From the NCBI GenBank assembly GCA_002070115.1, contig MWCO01000049.1:1-46969 (forward strand): 46,969 nt of DNA, given 5' to 3'. The notes below the pieces were generated by a model, which had not been told where the DNA came from, did no database searches, and was given only the letters and a program-made list of their open reading frames with translations. This document shows, piece by piece, positions 1-10,400 of the stretch (position 1 is the stretch's first letter; each line of letters opens with the position of its first letter). The position numbers and the translations under genes are program-made. The DNA is from Deltaproteobacteria bacterium ADurb.Bin207 (GTDB taxonomy: Bacteria > Myxococcota_A > Polyangia > Polyangiales > Polyangiaceae).

Positions 1-585
1 CCGGTGGGCGTTACGATCGAGGCCGATTTGATGGATAGAGGCCGTCCCGCCTCGCCGTTATCGTCGCAATTGGCAGCTTGGATGCTGGAAGCGCATCCGG
101 GAGCGGATGTTTCGTTCGTGAATTCCGGAGGCATTCGTGCATCGATTCCCGCAGGCCCACTGCATTACGGCGCGTTTTACGAGATGTTTCCTTTTGACAA
201 TCGTTTTGCGACCGCGACGATAAAAGCCCTTTCGTTTCGTAAACTGCTGCAAGACGGTCTCGTTCACGGACACGGCTTTGCGATTGCGGGAATCCAAGCG
301 AATGTCACGTGCAAAGGGGAAGAATTACAAGTCGAGTTGACCAAAAAAGGCAGGGTGCTCCGGGATAACGATGATATCGTTCTTCTCACGAGCGATTATT
401 TGGCGATGAGTGAACGTTTCGCGCAGGCAGGCATGGAAAAAGAAGCATTTCACGTCGATATGGGAGTACCCATCCGCGAGGCGATCGTCGCATATCTTCG
501 CAAAAAGGGGGGCACCGTGGCCGCATCCCCCTCGATACCCGTGAAAACACCTGGCTCGTGGCCGGTAACCTGCCTTGTACGGTAG
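1..585 (+). CDS. 5'-nucleotidase, C-terminal domain (5' partial)
   Basis: The reading frame is open from base 1, so the start lies outside the window; the GTG at 4 is probably internal. The visible 194 codons match the C-terminal substrate-binding domain of secreted UshA/CD73-type 5'-nucleotidases. The signature NSGGIR lies near the start, followed by a PFDN segment and a hydrophobic stretch ending in TSDYLA. In this family that domain binds the nucleoside part of the substrate, while the missing N-terminal metallophosphatase domain carries the two metal ions. The protein probably acts in the periplasm or at the cell surface, scavenging phosphate and nucleosides. It converges on the luxC-like gene with only 10 bases between the stops. 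A second, complete member of the family lies at 32551-34686. Confidence 0.85.
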   Translation, partial: PVGVTIEADLMDRGRPASPLSSQLAAWMLEAHPGADVSFVNSGGIRASIPAGPLHYGAFYEMFPFDNRFATATIKALSFRKLLQDGLVHGHGFAIAGIQANVTCKGEELQVELTKKGRVLRDNDDIVLLTSDYLAMSERFAQAGMEKEAFHVDMGVPIREAIVAYLRKKGGTVAASPSIPVKTPGSWPVTCLVR

Positions 586-595
586 TATCTTTCGC

Positions 596-1732
596 TCATC
601 CCCCTTCGTATTCATCTCTAAAAATACGAATGACCTCCGAAGGAGCGAGAGGTTCAGGCGTTCTTCGATCCACGGGACCATCCAGCGGTGGTTTCTGCAT
701 CCTATCGGCCGCGCTCACCCGCGCCTTTGGCACCACGCGCTGAACCATCGTGGCAAGATCACCCCCGTCTCCGCCCGCGATGCCCACCGCCGCCACAATC
801 CGTCGCAACCACGGACGCAACACCGTTTCCACTTCCGCAGGCTGGCAAGCAAGCACATGCATATTGCGTCCGATCGGCGGAATCCAAAGGCTACCGCCCG
901 TCAGGCCCACACAGCCATGGGGGGAATCGAATAAGGTTCCTGCCATACGGCATATATCTTGGTAGCGCGCCCTTTCGGCTCGTTCTTCCGGTAATAAATC
1001 TCCCAAAGGGATTTTCGTTCCGGCGCGTTCGAGGCAAGAGAGCAGCGCTTGGGAAAACCGCCATGCGCGTGACTCATCGCCATGCACCAACGCGATCCGG
1101 GGTGAAAGGCATCCCCGTTGATCGAAAGGGATCATACTCGCCGCAACGGCTTGCGCCGCGTCGTTGGTGGAACAGGAGGTCTCAACGACCGCTAGGCCCA
1201 AGCCTGAACCGTGAGCGCGAATTCGGACGAATTCGGGCAGACTCGAGGCGACCTGGACGATGGTGCTATTGCTTCCGTAAAGGTGAACCTCATGGGCCTC
1301 GCCTTCGCAACTATTCGGAATCATAAGCGAATCTACAATTTCGATGGGGTATCCGAAGGCTCGTTTGTCGACGGCATCGAGCAGGTGACGGGCAAATACC
1401 GATTCTCGTCGGGACATGCGCACGACGACGTGGGGCGCCGCGACGGCGGCCAAGGCCAAAGCGCGTAGAGCGCCCACGAAGACGTTGGCGGAAAGCAGCA
1501 CGTGGACGACGTCCGCTTGTCCAGCGGCCGCCATGAGAGCTTTTCGGTCTTGGATGGACGGTTCGAGTTCGAGATGTTCGGTCAGGGCCAGTTCCACACC
1601 CGATTCGGATAGGGGCCCTTGTGCAAGGAGGTCTTTTCGGAGGGCTTTTCCTTGAGGGGTTTTGGGGTTCGCAAGCGTTTGGCAAGCCTGCACGAGAGCC
1701 ATCAGCCTTCGTTCACGCTGCAGGGCATTCAT
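596..1732 (-). CDS. LuxC-like acyl-CoA/acyl-protein reductase
   Basis: This 378-residue protein belongs to the LuxC acyl reductase family, a branch of the aldehyde dehydrogenase superfamily. LuxC takes an acyl group onto a catalytic cysteine and reduces it with NADPH to a fatty aldehyde. The key segment FDQRGCLSPR is present, with the presumed catalytic cysteine at residue 208. The length is somewhat short of Vibrio LuxC, which has about 480 residues. The ATG overlaps the stop of the LuxE-like gene by four bases (ATGA), so the two are probably translationally coupled. No luciferase genes luxA or luxB are nearby, so the aldehyde must serve another purpose. The family call is firm; the physiological substrate is unknown. 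Confidence 0.8.
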   Translation of the reverse strand: MNALQRERRLMALVQACQTLANPKTPQGKALRKDLLAQGPLSESGVELALTEHLELEPSIQDRKALMAAAGQADVVHVLLSANVFVGALRALALAAVAAPHVVVRMSRRESVFARHLLDAVDKRAFGYPIEIVDSLMIPNSCEGEAHEVHLYGSNSTIVQVASSLPEFVRIRAHGSGLGLAVVETSCSTNDAAQAVAASMIPFDQRGCLSPRIALVHGDESRAWRFSQALLSCLERAGTKIPLGDLLPEERAERARYQDICRMAGTLFDSPHGCVGLTGGSLWIPPIGRNMHVLACQPAEVETVLRPWLRRIVAAVGIAGGDGGDLATMVQRVVPKARVSAADRMQKPPLDGPVDRRTPEPLAPSEVIRIFRDEYEGG

Positions 1733-2868
1733 GGCCGCAAGGATTCAGGAGACAGGATTTCGTCGATGCCGATCGAGCATCCCCGGGGGGTGGCACCGGG
1801 GGTACGTCCGAGGAGTTGGAAGCGATTTCCCATGACGCGGACGCGGTCGGCGGTTTGCACGGCGACGGCGGAATCGACGTTGGTCAGGTCTTCGATGCGG
1901 GCGATGCCGATTTCGCCATCCGGCAACGGTTCGAGGGTTTCTTGATGCACGGTCGTGACACGCATCCAAGGGGGGCACACGAAGTCTTCATGGGGTTGTT
2001 CGAGTCCGAGCCACCCTCTCCATCTTCCTTCATACGCCTGGCTTCCGAGTTCGGTCATACCATATTCGGATATCACGGCGTCGGTGGGGATTTTCAAGGA
2101 CCGCGCGATCTGTTCGCGCAGGGCCAGGGCCTCCACTTCTTTAGATTTCCCTTTGAATCCGCCAGTTTGCATCACTCGTCCCCTTTGTCCCAAGGCCAGG
2201 TTACGTCCTTGCAGCGCTTCGAGAAGGTGAACGAAGGCAAAGGAAGCGCCGGCCATGATGATGGGCATCTGGCGTTGGTTGGCGCAGTAAAGCGCGCGTG
2301 AAATCGCATCCACGTCCACCCGGCCATCGAGCACGGCCCATGTTGCCTGTCCTTGGGTCGCCGCGCATAGATCGTCGAGCATGAACCCCAGGGAAGAATG
2401 CGGAGAGTCCGCGAACGGAGGCGCGAGCAGGATCCAATCCAATCTATCCGTATCCGGATAGAGCATTTGGGAAGCCCAAGCTCTGGTCCCGCGACGGTAC
2501 GTATCGGCATCGCGCACGGGGTGCATTCCTCTCGCCCCCAGTGTGGTGCCACTTGTGAGAAATCGATAGGTATCGAGTTCGGCTGGATGGCAAGCCACTC
2601 GTCGGAGTTTGAAGACATCCGTAGGGACAGCCGGGATTTGGCTAGCGAGCGTCAGGGAGCCGGTATCGATATTTTTTGCTTTGTATAGTTTTTCGACGCC
2701 TGTTTCGCACTGGAATTGGAATCGCGCAATATCCACCGCGAGGGAATCGAAGGATTCGGATTGTCTTCCGGCCATCTGGTGGTCGATGAAGCGTCGGACT
2801 CTTTCATGAAGAGCTTGTGATGCAGGCAAGTCGAAGGGGCAGTGAGCGCGAGAGCCAGGGGATGTCAT
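1729..2868 (-). CDS. LuxE-like acyl-protein synthetase (acyl-adenylating)
   Basis: This 379-residue protein resembles LuxE, which activates a fatty acid as acyl-AMP, loads it onto its own cysteine and passes it to LuxC. An adenylate-type loop TSGTT lies near residue 105 and a YGMTELG motif, typical of AMP-forming ligases, lies near residue 271. Near the C-terminus is a single cysteine (C364, in RGCSIG), close to where the acylated cysteine of Vibrio LuxE is found. I chose the ATG at 2868 because the longer frame begins with TTG at 2895, inside the aminotransferase gene. The ATG falls 7 bases after that gene's stop. No strong ribosome-binding site is visible, which fits coupled translation. 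It forms an operon with the aminotransferase upstream and the LuxC-like gene downstream. Confidence 0.8.
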   Translation of the reverse strand: MTSPGSRAHCPFDLPASQALHERVRRFIDHQMAGRQSESFDSLAVDIARFQFQCETGVEKLYKAKNIDTGSLTLASQIPAVPTDVFKLRRVACHPAELDTYRFLTSGTTLGARGMHPVRDADTYRRGTRAWASQMLYPDTDRLDWILLAPPFADSPHSSLGFMLDDLCAATQGQATWAVLDGRVDVDAISRALYCANQRQMPIIMAGASFAFVHLLEALQGRNLALGQRGRVMQTGGFKGKSKEVEALALREQIARSLKIPTDAVISEYGMTELGSQAYEGRWRGWLGLEQPHEDFVCPPWMRVTTVHQETLEPLPDGEIGIARIEDLTNVDSAVAVQTADRVRVMGNRFQLLGRTPGATPRGCSIGIDEILSPESLRP

Positions 2869-2875
2869 GAGCAGG

Positions 2876-4228
2876 TCATCGAGGCAGGTTGGCAAGGACG
2901 TCTGCCAAGCAGTCCACGAATTTTTCGAGCAGGTCTTCGTGGATCGTCAAGGGAGGAGTCAGGGTCAGAGTATTGGCGTTGGGGCCGCCGGTGACGACGA
3001 TATATCCTCGTTGCAGGAGAGCGTGGGCGACGGTGGAGGCGGTGGTGCCGGAATCGAAGGCAACGCCGACCATCAATCCCGCGCCGGTGATGGCTTGCAC
3101 TTGGGGGTAGGAGCCAATCGCCAATCGTAGCCATTGTTGGAAGGCATTGCCGACACGCCCGGCGCGTTCATCGAGTTTTTGGGAACGAACGGAGTCGATG
3201 GTGGCCACGGCGGTGCTGCAAGCCAGCGCATTTCCTTGAAACGTGGAAGTATGGATGACGCCAGGATTTCGGGTCCATGCGTTCATGACGTCTTCTGCCG
3301 CGAGGCAGGCGGAGATGGGCAAACCACCGCCGAGACCTTTGCCGAGGCAGAGGATATCGGCGACGACGTTTTGGCGATTGGAAGCGAGCATGGCGCCTGC
3401 TCTACCGAGCCCGGTCCAGATTTCGTCAGCGATGAGAAGGGCTCCGGCCTGATGGGCGAGGGTGAAAAGGGAAGGAAGGAAGGAGGCAGGCGGGTCGATG
3501 CATCCGCCGCGTCCGAGCACGGGTTCCACGATAATGGCTGCGATATCACCGTGGGCGAGATGGTGTTGGACGGATTGTAGGGCTCGATCGAGGTCGGATT
3601 CGTTGTGTGGGTAGGGTGCAAATCGCACGAAGGGGTTGAGTTGACGAGCAAACGGGGAGCGAAAGCTTTCGCGATAGCCGCAAGCCGCCAAGGGGCCGTA
3701 ACCCATTCCGTGGTAGGCGCCTTCGAAGGCGATGATTCCTGGGCGATCGGTATGCAGCACGGCGGTTTTGATGGCTGCGGTCACCGCATCGCTCCCCGAT
3801 TGGCACAATAGTGCTCGCGATGGACCTTTGGGGTAAAGGGATACCAGGCGTTCGAGCAATGCCACTTTGGCATCGGAGGGGTACAAGTCGCCGAGTCCGG
3901 TCCAGGTGCGTTGCAACTGCATTTCGAGCGAACGGCTAGGGCGTGAGGCACCATGGCCGAGAAGAAGGGCCCCGAAACCGGCGGCTAGGTCTACGTAGCG
4001 GTTTCCATCGACGTCGGCGACATTGGAGCCGAGGGAAAACGCATAGACGATAGGGTCGGACGGGGTATCTTCGGGGTGGAACAGGGCACGGCATTCGACG
4101 CGCGCGAGTCGTTGTGCCCAATGGCGCGACATGGGACCTGGGGGTGGAACCCGAATGAGGGGAGATTCCTGACCGGCGCTTGCGCCCGAGGTGGTCCCCA
4201 TCGGAGGAGGAAGCTCGCTGAGAGGCAT
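2876..4228 (-). CDS. Class III PLP-dependent aminotransferase
   Basis: This protein of up to 450 residues is a fold-type I, class III aminotransferase (family of ornithine, GABA, diaminopelargonate and omega-amino acid transaminases). Visible signatures are the PLP-phosphate segment CQSGSDAV (near 142-149), EGAYHGMGYG, the ring-nitrogen aspartate in IADEIWTG (D268) and the Schiff-base lysine in CLGKGLGGG (K297). Such enzymes move an amino group between an amino acid and an aldehyde or keto acid. It heads the LuxE-LuxC operon, so an aldehyde made by LuxC is an obvious candidate substrate; this is inference. The N-terminal 32 residues are Pro/Gly-rich, and an alternative ATG at 4132 has a better ribosome-binding site (AGG). 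Confidence 0.85.
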   Translation of the reverse strand: MPLSELPPPMGTTSGASAGQESPLIRVPPPGPMSRHWAQRLARVECRALFHPEDTPSDPIVYAFSLGSNVADVDGNRYVDLAAGFGALLLGHGASRPSRSLEMQLQRTWTGLGDLYPSDAKVALLERLVSLYPKGPSRALLCQSGSDAVTAAIKTAVLHTDRPGIIAFEGAYHGMGYGPLAACGYRESFRSPFARQLNPFVRFAPYPHNESDLDRALQSVQHHLAHGDIAAIIVEPVLGRGGCIDPPASFLPSLFTLAHQAGALLIADEIWTGLGRAGAMLASNRQNVVADILCLGKGLGGGLPISACLAAEDVMNAWTRNPGVIHTSTFQGNALACSTAVATIDSVRSQKLDERAGRVGNAFQQWLRLAIGSYPQVQAITGAGLMVGVAFDSGTTASTVAHALLQRGYIVVTGGPNANTLTLTPPLTIHEDLLEKFVDCLADVLANLPR

Positions 4229-4469
4229 GGCGGGTAGTGTAGCAGGCAGTGAGAAAAAACAGACCTAGGAACGATTGGGAATGGTTTCGGGTCGGTGCGG
4301 CAGGAAACGATGGAGCACCGCTCGTGGAATTTCGCCAGTTTTTGCCAATCTTCGCTACGCGCCTGTGCTAACGATCAAGGCTACGTCACCGATCGTAGTT
4401 GGAGACGCGGACGGTTTCGAAGGCTTCCGGCCGAAAAACTCGGCACTTGGAAATACGGAGATGCGGACG

Positions 4470-7400
4470 ATGGATCCGAAGGACGGCAAGCAGGGCAATG
4501 GGGATGGAATGCCGGTCGAATGGGACGACGAAGAACTCGTCACGGGGTCGAGTTATTTCTCCGACGATGAGCTTCATACGATCTTGGAGCCGTCGCCGGA
4601 TCGGCCCGAACCACCAGCGGATGCCACGGCAAACGACGGCATACCCAGAGATGATTCGGGTTGGGACGCTGTCGTAGAATCGGAACCGACGCAACTGCAA
4701 GCCTCTGATTTGGAGGAGTCTCTTGCCTTCGCGGGGAGTGACGACGAGGAGCCCGTCACACGACGTCCGGACGGGGCCGACGCAGAGGAGTCTGGTTTGT
4801 CGTATGAGCAAGCGTATGAGGTGTCGGAACCAACGCCTGTGCCGGTTCCCCCCACGGCTTCGATCGGAGCTGGGTCAATTCGGTCGTCGGCGCCGGCTTT
4901 GGGTCGGGTTTCCGCCCGTTCGATCCCTCCTCCTCCCTTTGCCACGCCGTCCATGATGCCGCCTCCCAGGCAATACGATGATTCTGCTCCCGCGTTGAAT
5001 TCTTACCAGGACTTTCGTCGTGAAACGACTCGCTTGGCAAGAACGCGGGATTATCGTTCCATCGCGGCGTTGCATGAATCGGCGCTTGCGCATGCCACGT
5101 GGGCTACCTCCGATGACATGCAGATCAATCTGCTGCTCGATCTTGCCAAGCTCTATCGAGATCGAATCATTGATCACGAACACGCGCAGGACGCCTTCGA
5201 GCGTTTGATAGCGCGTCGGCCTGGTCACAACGAAGCGATGGAGTATCTTCGGGAGGCCTACGAGACGAAGGGGGACATGCGACGACTGCATGATTTATTT
5301 GCATCGGCCGTGGACACGGAATGGAGCCCGGAGCGTCGCATTGAGTTGACGCGGTCGGCGGCGCGCATAGCGCTTGATCACTTGGAGGATCCATCTACGG
5401 CAGCTCGGGACTGGGAGAGGCTTCTGGATCTGGGCGATATGGACGGCCAGGTGACGGTGGAATTGTCGCAGGTGTATCGCGAAGCGGAGCGCTGGCCCGA
5501 TCTTGGAGAGTTTCTCGAGAATCGAGCGGCAGCGTGCGCGGGAACGACTCGTGTAGCCATCCTTCGCGAAGCCATTGAAGCGTTTCTTTCTGGGGCGAGG
5601 AGTCCGGAGCGAGCCGAGGCGTTGATCGGGCAAGTCCTCGAGGAAAGCCCGGACGATCCCATTGCGTTGGCCTCTTTGGCGAGCGTTCGATCGCAACAAG
5701 GGCAGTGGGATGCGCTCGAGCGAGTAGCCGAGCGGCCCATGGCTCAGGCGCCTTTGGCAGCCAAGCTCGATGTTCTGCGTCTTACGGCGGAATTGCTGAC
5801 AGGCGCGGGAGAACATGAGCGAGCGGCTACCGCCTATTTGAAAGTGCTGGAAACGGCGCCCAACGACCGAAATGCAGTAACCGCTCGGGAAAACCATCTT
5901 CGTCGAAAAGGTGATCACGAGGGACTTCTGCAATTTCTCATCGTGCGCGCGAACAAAGCGAAAGATGCGGAAGACAAGGCATCGTTATACGAACGGGCAG
6001 CCCGTGTGGCCGATGAATTCCTTGGCGCACCGGAAATGGCCGCGGACCTATTCCAACAGAGCGTCGAGGCCAAACCGAACAATCCTCGTGCCTACGAGGC
6101 TCTCATCGCCCTGTACGAACGGCTCAACAGTGTGGAAGGCGTCACCCGGGCCCTCGAGGGATTGGCTTCGATCACCCAAGATTCGAAAGCACGCGCCGCG
6201 GTTCTGCGTCGGCTCGGAGAGCACTATGCTTACCGCGCCAACAACGACGATCAAGCGCAACGCTGTTGGCTCGAGGTAGCCGCAATCCTTCCTGACGATC
6301 TTCCCGTGCAGAAGGAACTCAATGGAATACATCGTCGTAGAGGCAACTTTGCAGCTCTGGACGAAGCTCTCACGCGTCAACTTTGGCGCACGACGGATGT
6401 TCAATCCGCCCTCGAGCTTTCTCGTGAAGTAGCTCGGAATCTGGATGAAAATCTTCAATTGACGACCAAAAACACGCGAGCGTGGTTGCACGTATTGGAT
6501 CTCGCACCCACGGCACAAGACGCTCTTCAAGCGCTGACTCGTACGTTCATCGATTCCGACTCGACGGAAGTGCATGGCTATTTGGAGGCTCGTCTATCCA
6601 ACGCGATACGAGAAGGCGACGACGCACAGCGCAACGACATTGGGTTACAGATTGCTCAGCTTTGGGAAAAACGAGGAGATCGGCTTGCAGCCATGGCTGC
6701 TTATGAGCGGGTTCGTGCTTGGGCGCCTTGTGACGATCGGGTCATCGAACCGCTTGTTCGTCTTCATGCGATAGACAACACGCGAGCAGCCGCATCGGTG
6801 TTGGAGATTGCGGCAGCGAGCACGCAAGGGCCGGCGGATTCCCGAGAGTATCTGGAACGCATCATGCCGCTGATCCCTGAGGATCAACCTCGCCAGCGCT
6901 TCTTTTTGCTTCATCGATTGCACCGCTGCCATGCTTCGACCGGGTTAGGGGAAGTCGTGGATGCGGCAACGACGGCAGAAGCCTGGAAGGACTTGGCCGG
7001 GCTTTATGAGCGGCTCGCCGAATCGACGGAATCACCGGAAATGCGGCGTGCTTTTCGCATTCATCTTGCGCGTGTTTGCGAAGAAAACCTTGCGAACCCC
7101 CATCGGGCGTTCACCGCTTTGCAATCGCTTTCTTTGCTGTCGACCAATGAGGACGATCGATTGGCGTTGACGCGTCTGGCCGAATCCACCGGACGTTGGG
7201 AGGACTTGCTTTCGGTACTCGACGCCACGTTAAGACCGGATCTTTCGGCCGAAGAACGACAATCCCTGCTTCAACAACGCGCGCAGATTTGTGAGCAGCG
7301 GCTGGAGGATCCACATCGTGCATTTCTCGAGTTGCAAAGGCTCGTGCAAGGGCAACAGGGCGGTGAACTCGATGACAACGAGTCTCGAGCCCTCGAACAG

Positions 7401-10400
7401 ATGCAGCGTATTGCCATTGAGCACGGATTGCTTCGTGAACTCGAAGCGGTGTACGGCGAGCTATGGGATCGAGCGCCGAACCATGAGGCGCGCGCGCGTG
7501 TCGCCAGAGCCCGACAAGTCATTTTCCGCGATCACCTTCAAGACTCTTCTGCCGCCGTACAGCAGGCGTTGCTCATTCTACGTCTGCGACCTCATGACGA
7601 AGTCGTAGCGCAAGAGGTGCTCGACGCTTCTGAAGCGCTGGGGGTATGGGACCAAACACTACCCATCTTGGAAGGAGTATGGCGAGCGCAAGGAGATCAT
7701 GCAGACAAGCTTCAGTTGCTGGCTGATTTGTACCAACACAAGTGCCATCAACCCGTCCGAGCCGCTGAATTATTGGCGGAAGCGCTTCGGTTATCGCCCG
7801 ACGATGATTCGATTCTGCATAAGCTATCCGCATTGGGACAGCAAACGGGTCTTTGGCACCGCATCGTCAGTGCGATTCGGCTGGCCGCGGCGAAAGCCCA
7901 TGATTCCGGTCGCGCGCTGCATTTGGCACAGCAAGTTGCGGCACTATACGCGGAAAAACTCGAAGATCGGGAAGCAAGCCTCGATACCCATCGTTGGATT
8001 CTTCAAATATGGCCTGACGAAATCGCTTCTCTCGAAACGGTGATCAACGCGCATCGCGAAGCCGATGAAATCGAGGACTTGCGAGTTCGTCTCGAGCAAT
8101 GGGTCGATCGGGTTGCCGATGTATCACGCCACATTGAGCGATGGCTCGAGATTGGCAGGCTATGTCGCCATCGTTTGCACGACTCCGCCGGTGCGCTCGT
8201 AGCGTTCTCCAATGTCATCGAATTGGATCCTTCCAACGACGAGGCGGCTGAATCGATGCGAGCGCTTGGCAATGTCTCGCTTCCGATGGGACTTCGGCGA
8301 AAGCAAGTCAGATTGGAGCTTCGCCGCGCCTCCGATCAAAGGCGTATCGAGTTGCTACAAACCCTTTCGCAACTCGAACAGCAAATGGGCGAAACCGATG
8401 CTGCCATTGCCGCGCTTCGGGAGTTGTTTGCACTCGATGGTGGTCGGGATCTCGCCTTGGCCCCTCTAGCGGCACTGCTGCGGGAGGCTGAGCGCTGGGA
8501 AGAACTTGCCGATCTCGAAGAGCAAGCCGCTGGTCATGCAGAGCCCGAAAAAGCTTTGGAGCATCTTCGTGCCTCGCTGCGCGTAAGTGAAAGCCACCTC
8601 GATGATCCTGCGCGGCTAGAACGATTGTTGCGACACCTTCTCGAACGCATGCCCGCCGACAACGACACTTTCTTCCACTTGACCCGGCTTCTGCGTAACA
8701 CGGGACGATTCCAAGATCTATTCAACGAGATGGAAGGACGTCTCGCCAATTTCGGTGACAAGCACGAATTGCATGAACGGTTGGCGCTGCGACGAGAAAT
8801 CATTCGATTGTTGCATCTCGAAAACAACGACGCGGATCGTGCAGAGGCATTGCTTCGCGCGCATCCGGAAAAACCGGCAAGACCCGATCCGGACGACGCT
8901 GCATGGCTATCGGCGATCATGCTCGCGCGAGCGGATCATACTCGATACATCGAGCAACGGCGTCGGCATCTCGTCAAGCTTCCTCCGAGGTTGCAAGCGC
9001 TGGTGATTTGTCATCTGGCGGAGCATAGTGACCAATACTTGAAGGCCAAAGGCCGCGTGCTTGCTTTGTACAGAGAAGCACGAACTATCGATCCCCAAAA
9101 CACCCTGGCAAACGATGCCCTAAGGGGATTGGGCCGAGGCGTTAAGACATGGCGCTCCACCGCGGCCTTGCTTCCTCAGCCCGATGAAGAATCCCTGTCC
9201 AACGAACAGCGTGCCGCACAATTATTCCAGATCGGACAACAACATCTGCCCACCGATTCCATACACGCCATTTCGTGGTTCGAGCGGGCCGTCGCCGTGA
9301 ACCCGAATCATGTGGAGGCGTGGGATGCACTCACGACTGTTGCGTTGGATCGCCACGACTATGAGTACGCATACACCGCGGCTCTCGAGGCAACGCGCGC
9401 TTATGAACGAACGACACGACCATCGGTTTCGCAAGAAGCCTCATGGCATGCCAACAGGCTTGCAAAAACGGCTCACCTAGCCCGGTTGGCAAAATGCGAT
9501 GAACACGCAAACGAATTGTCCTCGGCCGCCTACGCCATCGACCCCACCGTACCGTCCGCGGCGCTCTTCGTTGCTGACGCTCGATTCGAAGCCGGGTTCA
9601 CGGATGCGGCCGGCGAAGTATACGCGACAATCGTGCAGCGGCTCGGTGAAAGCCTAGAGCCCAAACAGCGCGCACACGCTCTGCATCGTCTCGCTCAATC
9701 GAAACTCGAAAAAGGCGAACTCGATGCCGCGTACGAGGGTTTGCGCGAGGCCCTTTCCACCGTACCCCTGTTTCCCCCCGCGCTCGGTACGATGGCCGAG
9801 GTCCTGCGCAAACAGCAACACCCCGTTTCTGCCGCACTTCATGAACTCAAAGCTCTGCTCGTCACACGAGATACCGACAAACGTGGTGTCATTTGCCGTC
9901 GCCTCGGCGAACTATGTGATGGTGAACTCAAACGTCCCGACGAAGCGGGTGCATGGTTCGAACTCGCTGTCGAAGCCGGTATCGATGACAAGCCCATCAT
10001 GCGACGATTGCTCGAGCACTTCCATCGAACAGGACGCGCCCAACAAGCCCTCATCACCATTGGAGAACTCATTGAATCAACGACCGATCCGATGGAATTG
10101 GCGGAACTGTGGGCTACTCGGGGTTCGATACTCGCCGATCACGATCTGGACGCGGCCGAAGAGGCGCTCGATATCGCTTTGTCGTTCAACCCCGCACACC
10201 CCACCGCGCTCGCATCGTTATGTAACGTGCTGGAAGGACGGGGAGATTACGAGCAATTGGCGGCTCTTTTGGATGCGCGATCGGAAACAGGTACGGTGCA
10301 AGAGCGTGTGGCCGTTCTCCATGATCTTGCCGAAATGAGCTTCGAAAAGCTCGATGATGAAGCACGTGGCGAAATGTACCTCCAGCGCATCATCGAACTC

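Noticed and set aside
596-2868. Bioluminescence operon
   Set aside because: LuxC- and LuxE-like genes are present, but no luxA or luxB; the pair has other uses.
4275-4469. 65-residue N-terminal extension of the TPR protein
   Set aside because: Composition is unlike the rest of the protein, and the ATG at 4470 has a GGAG at a normal distance.
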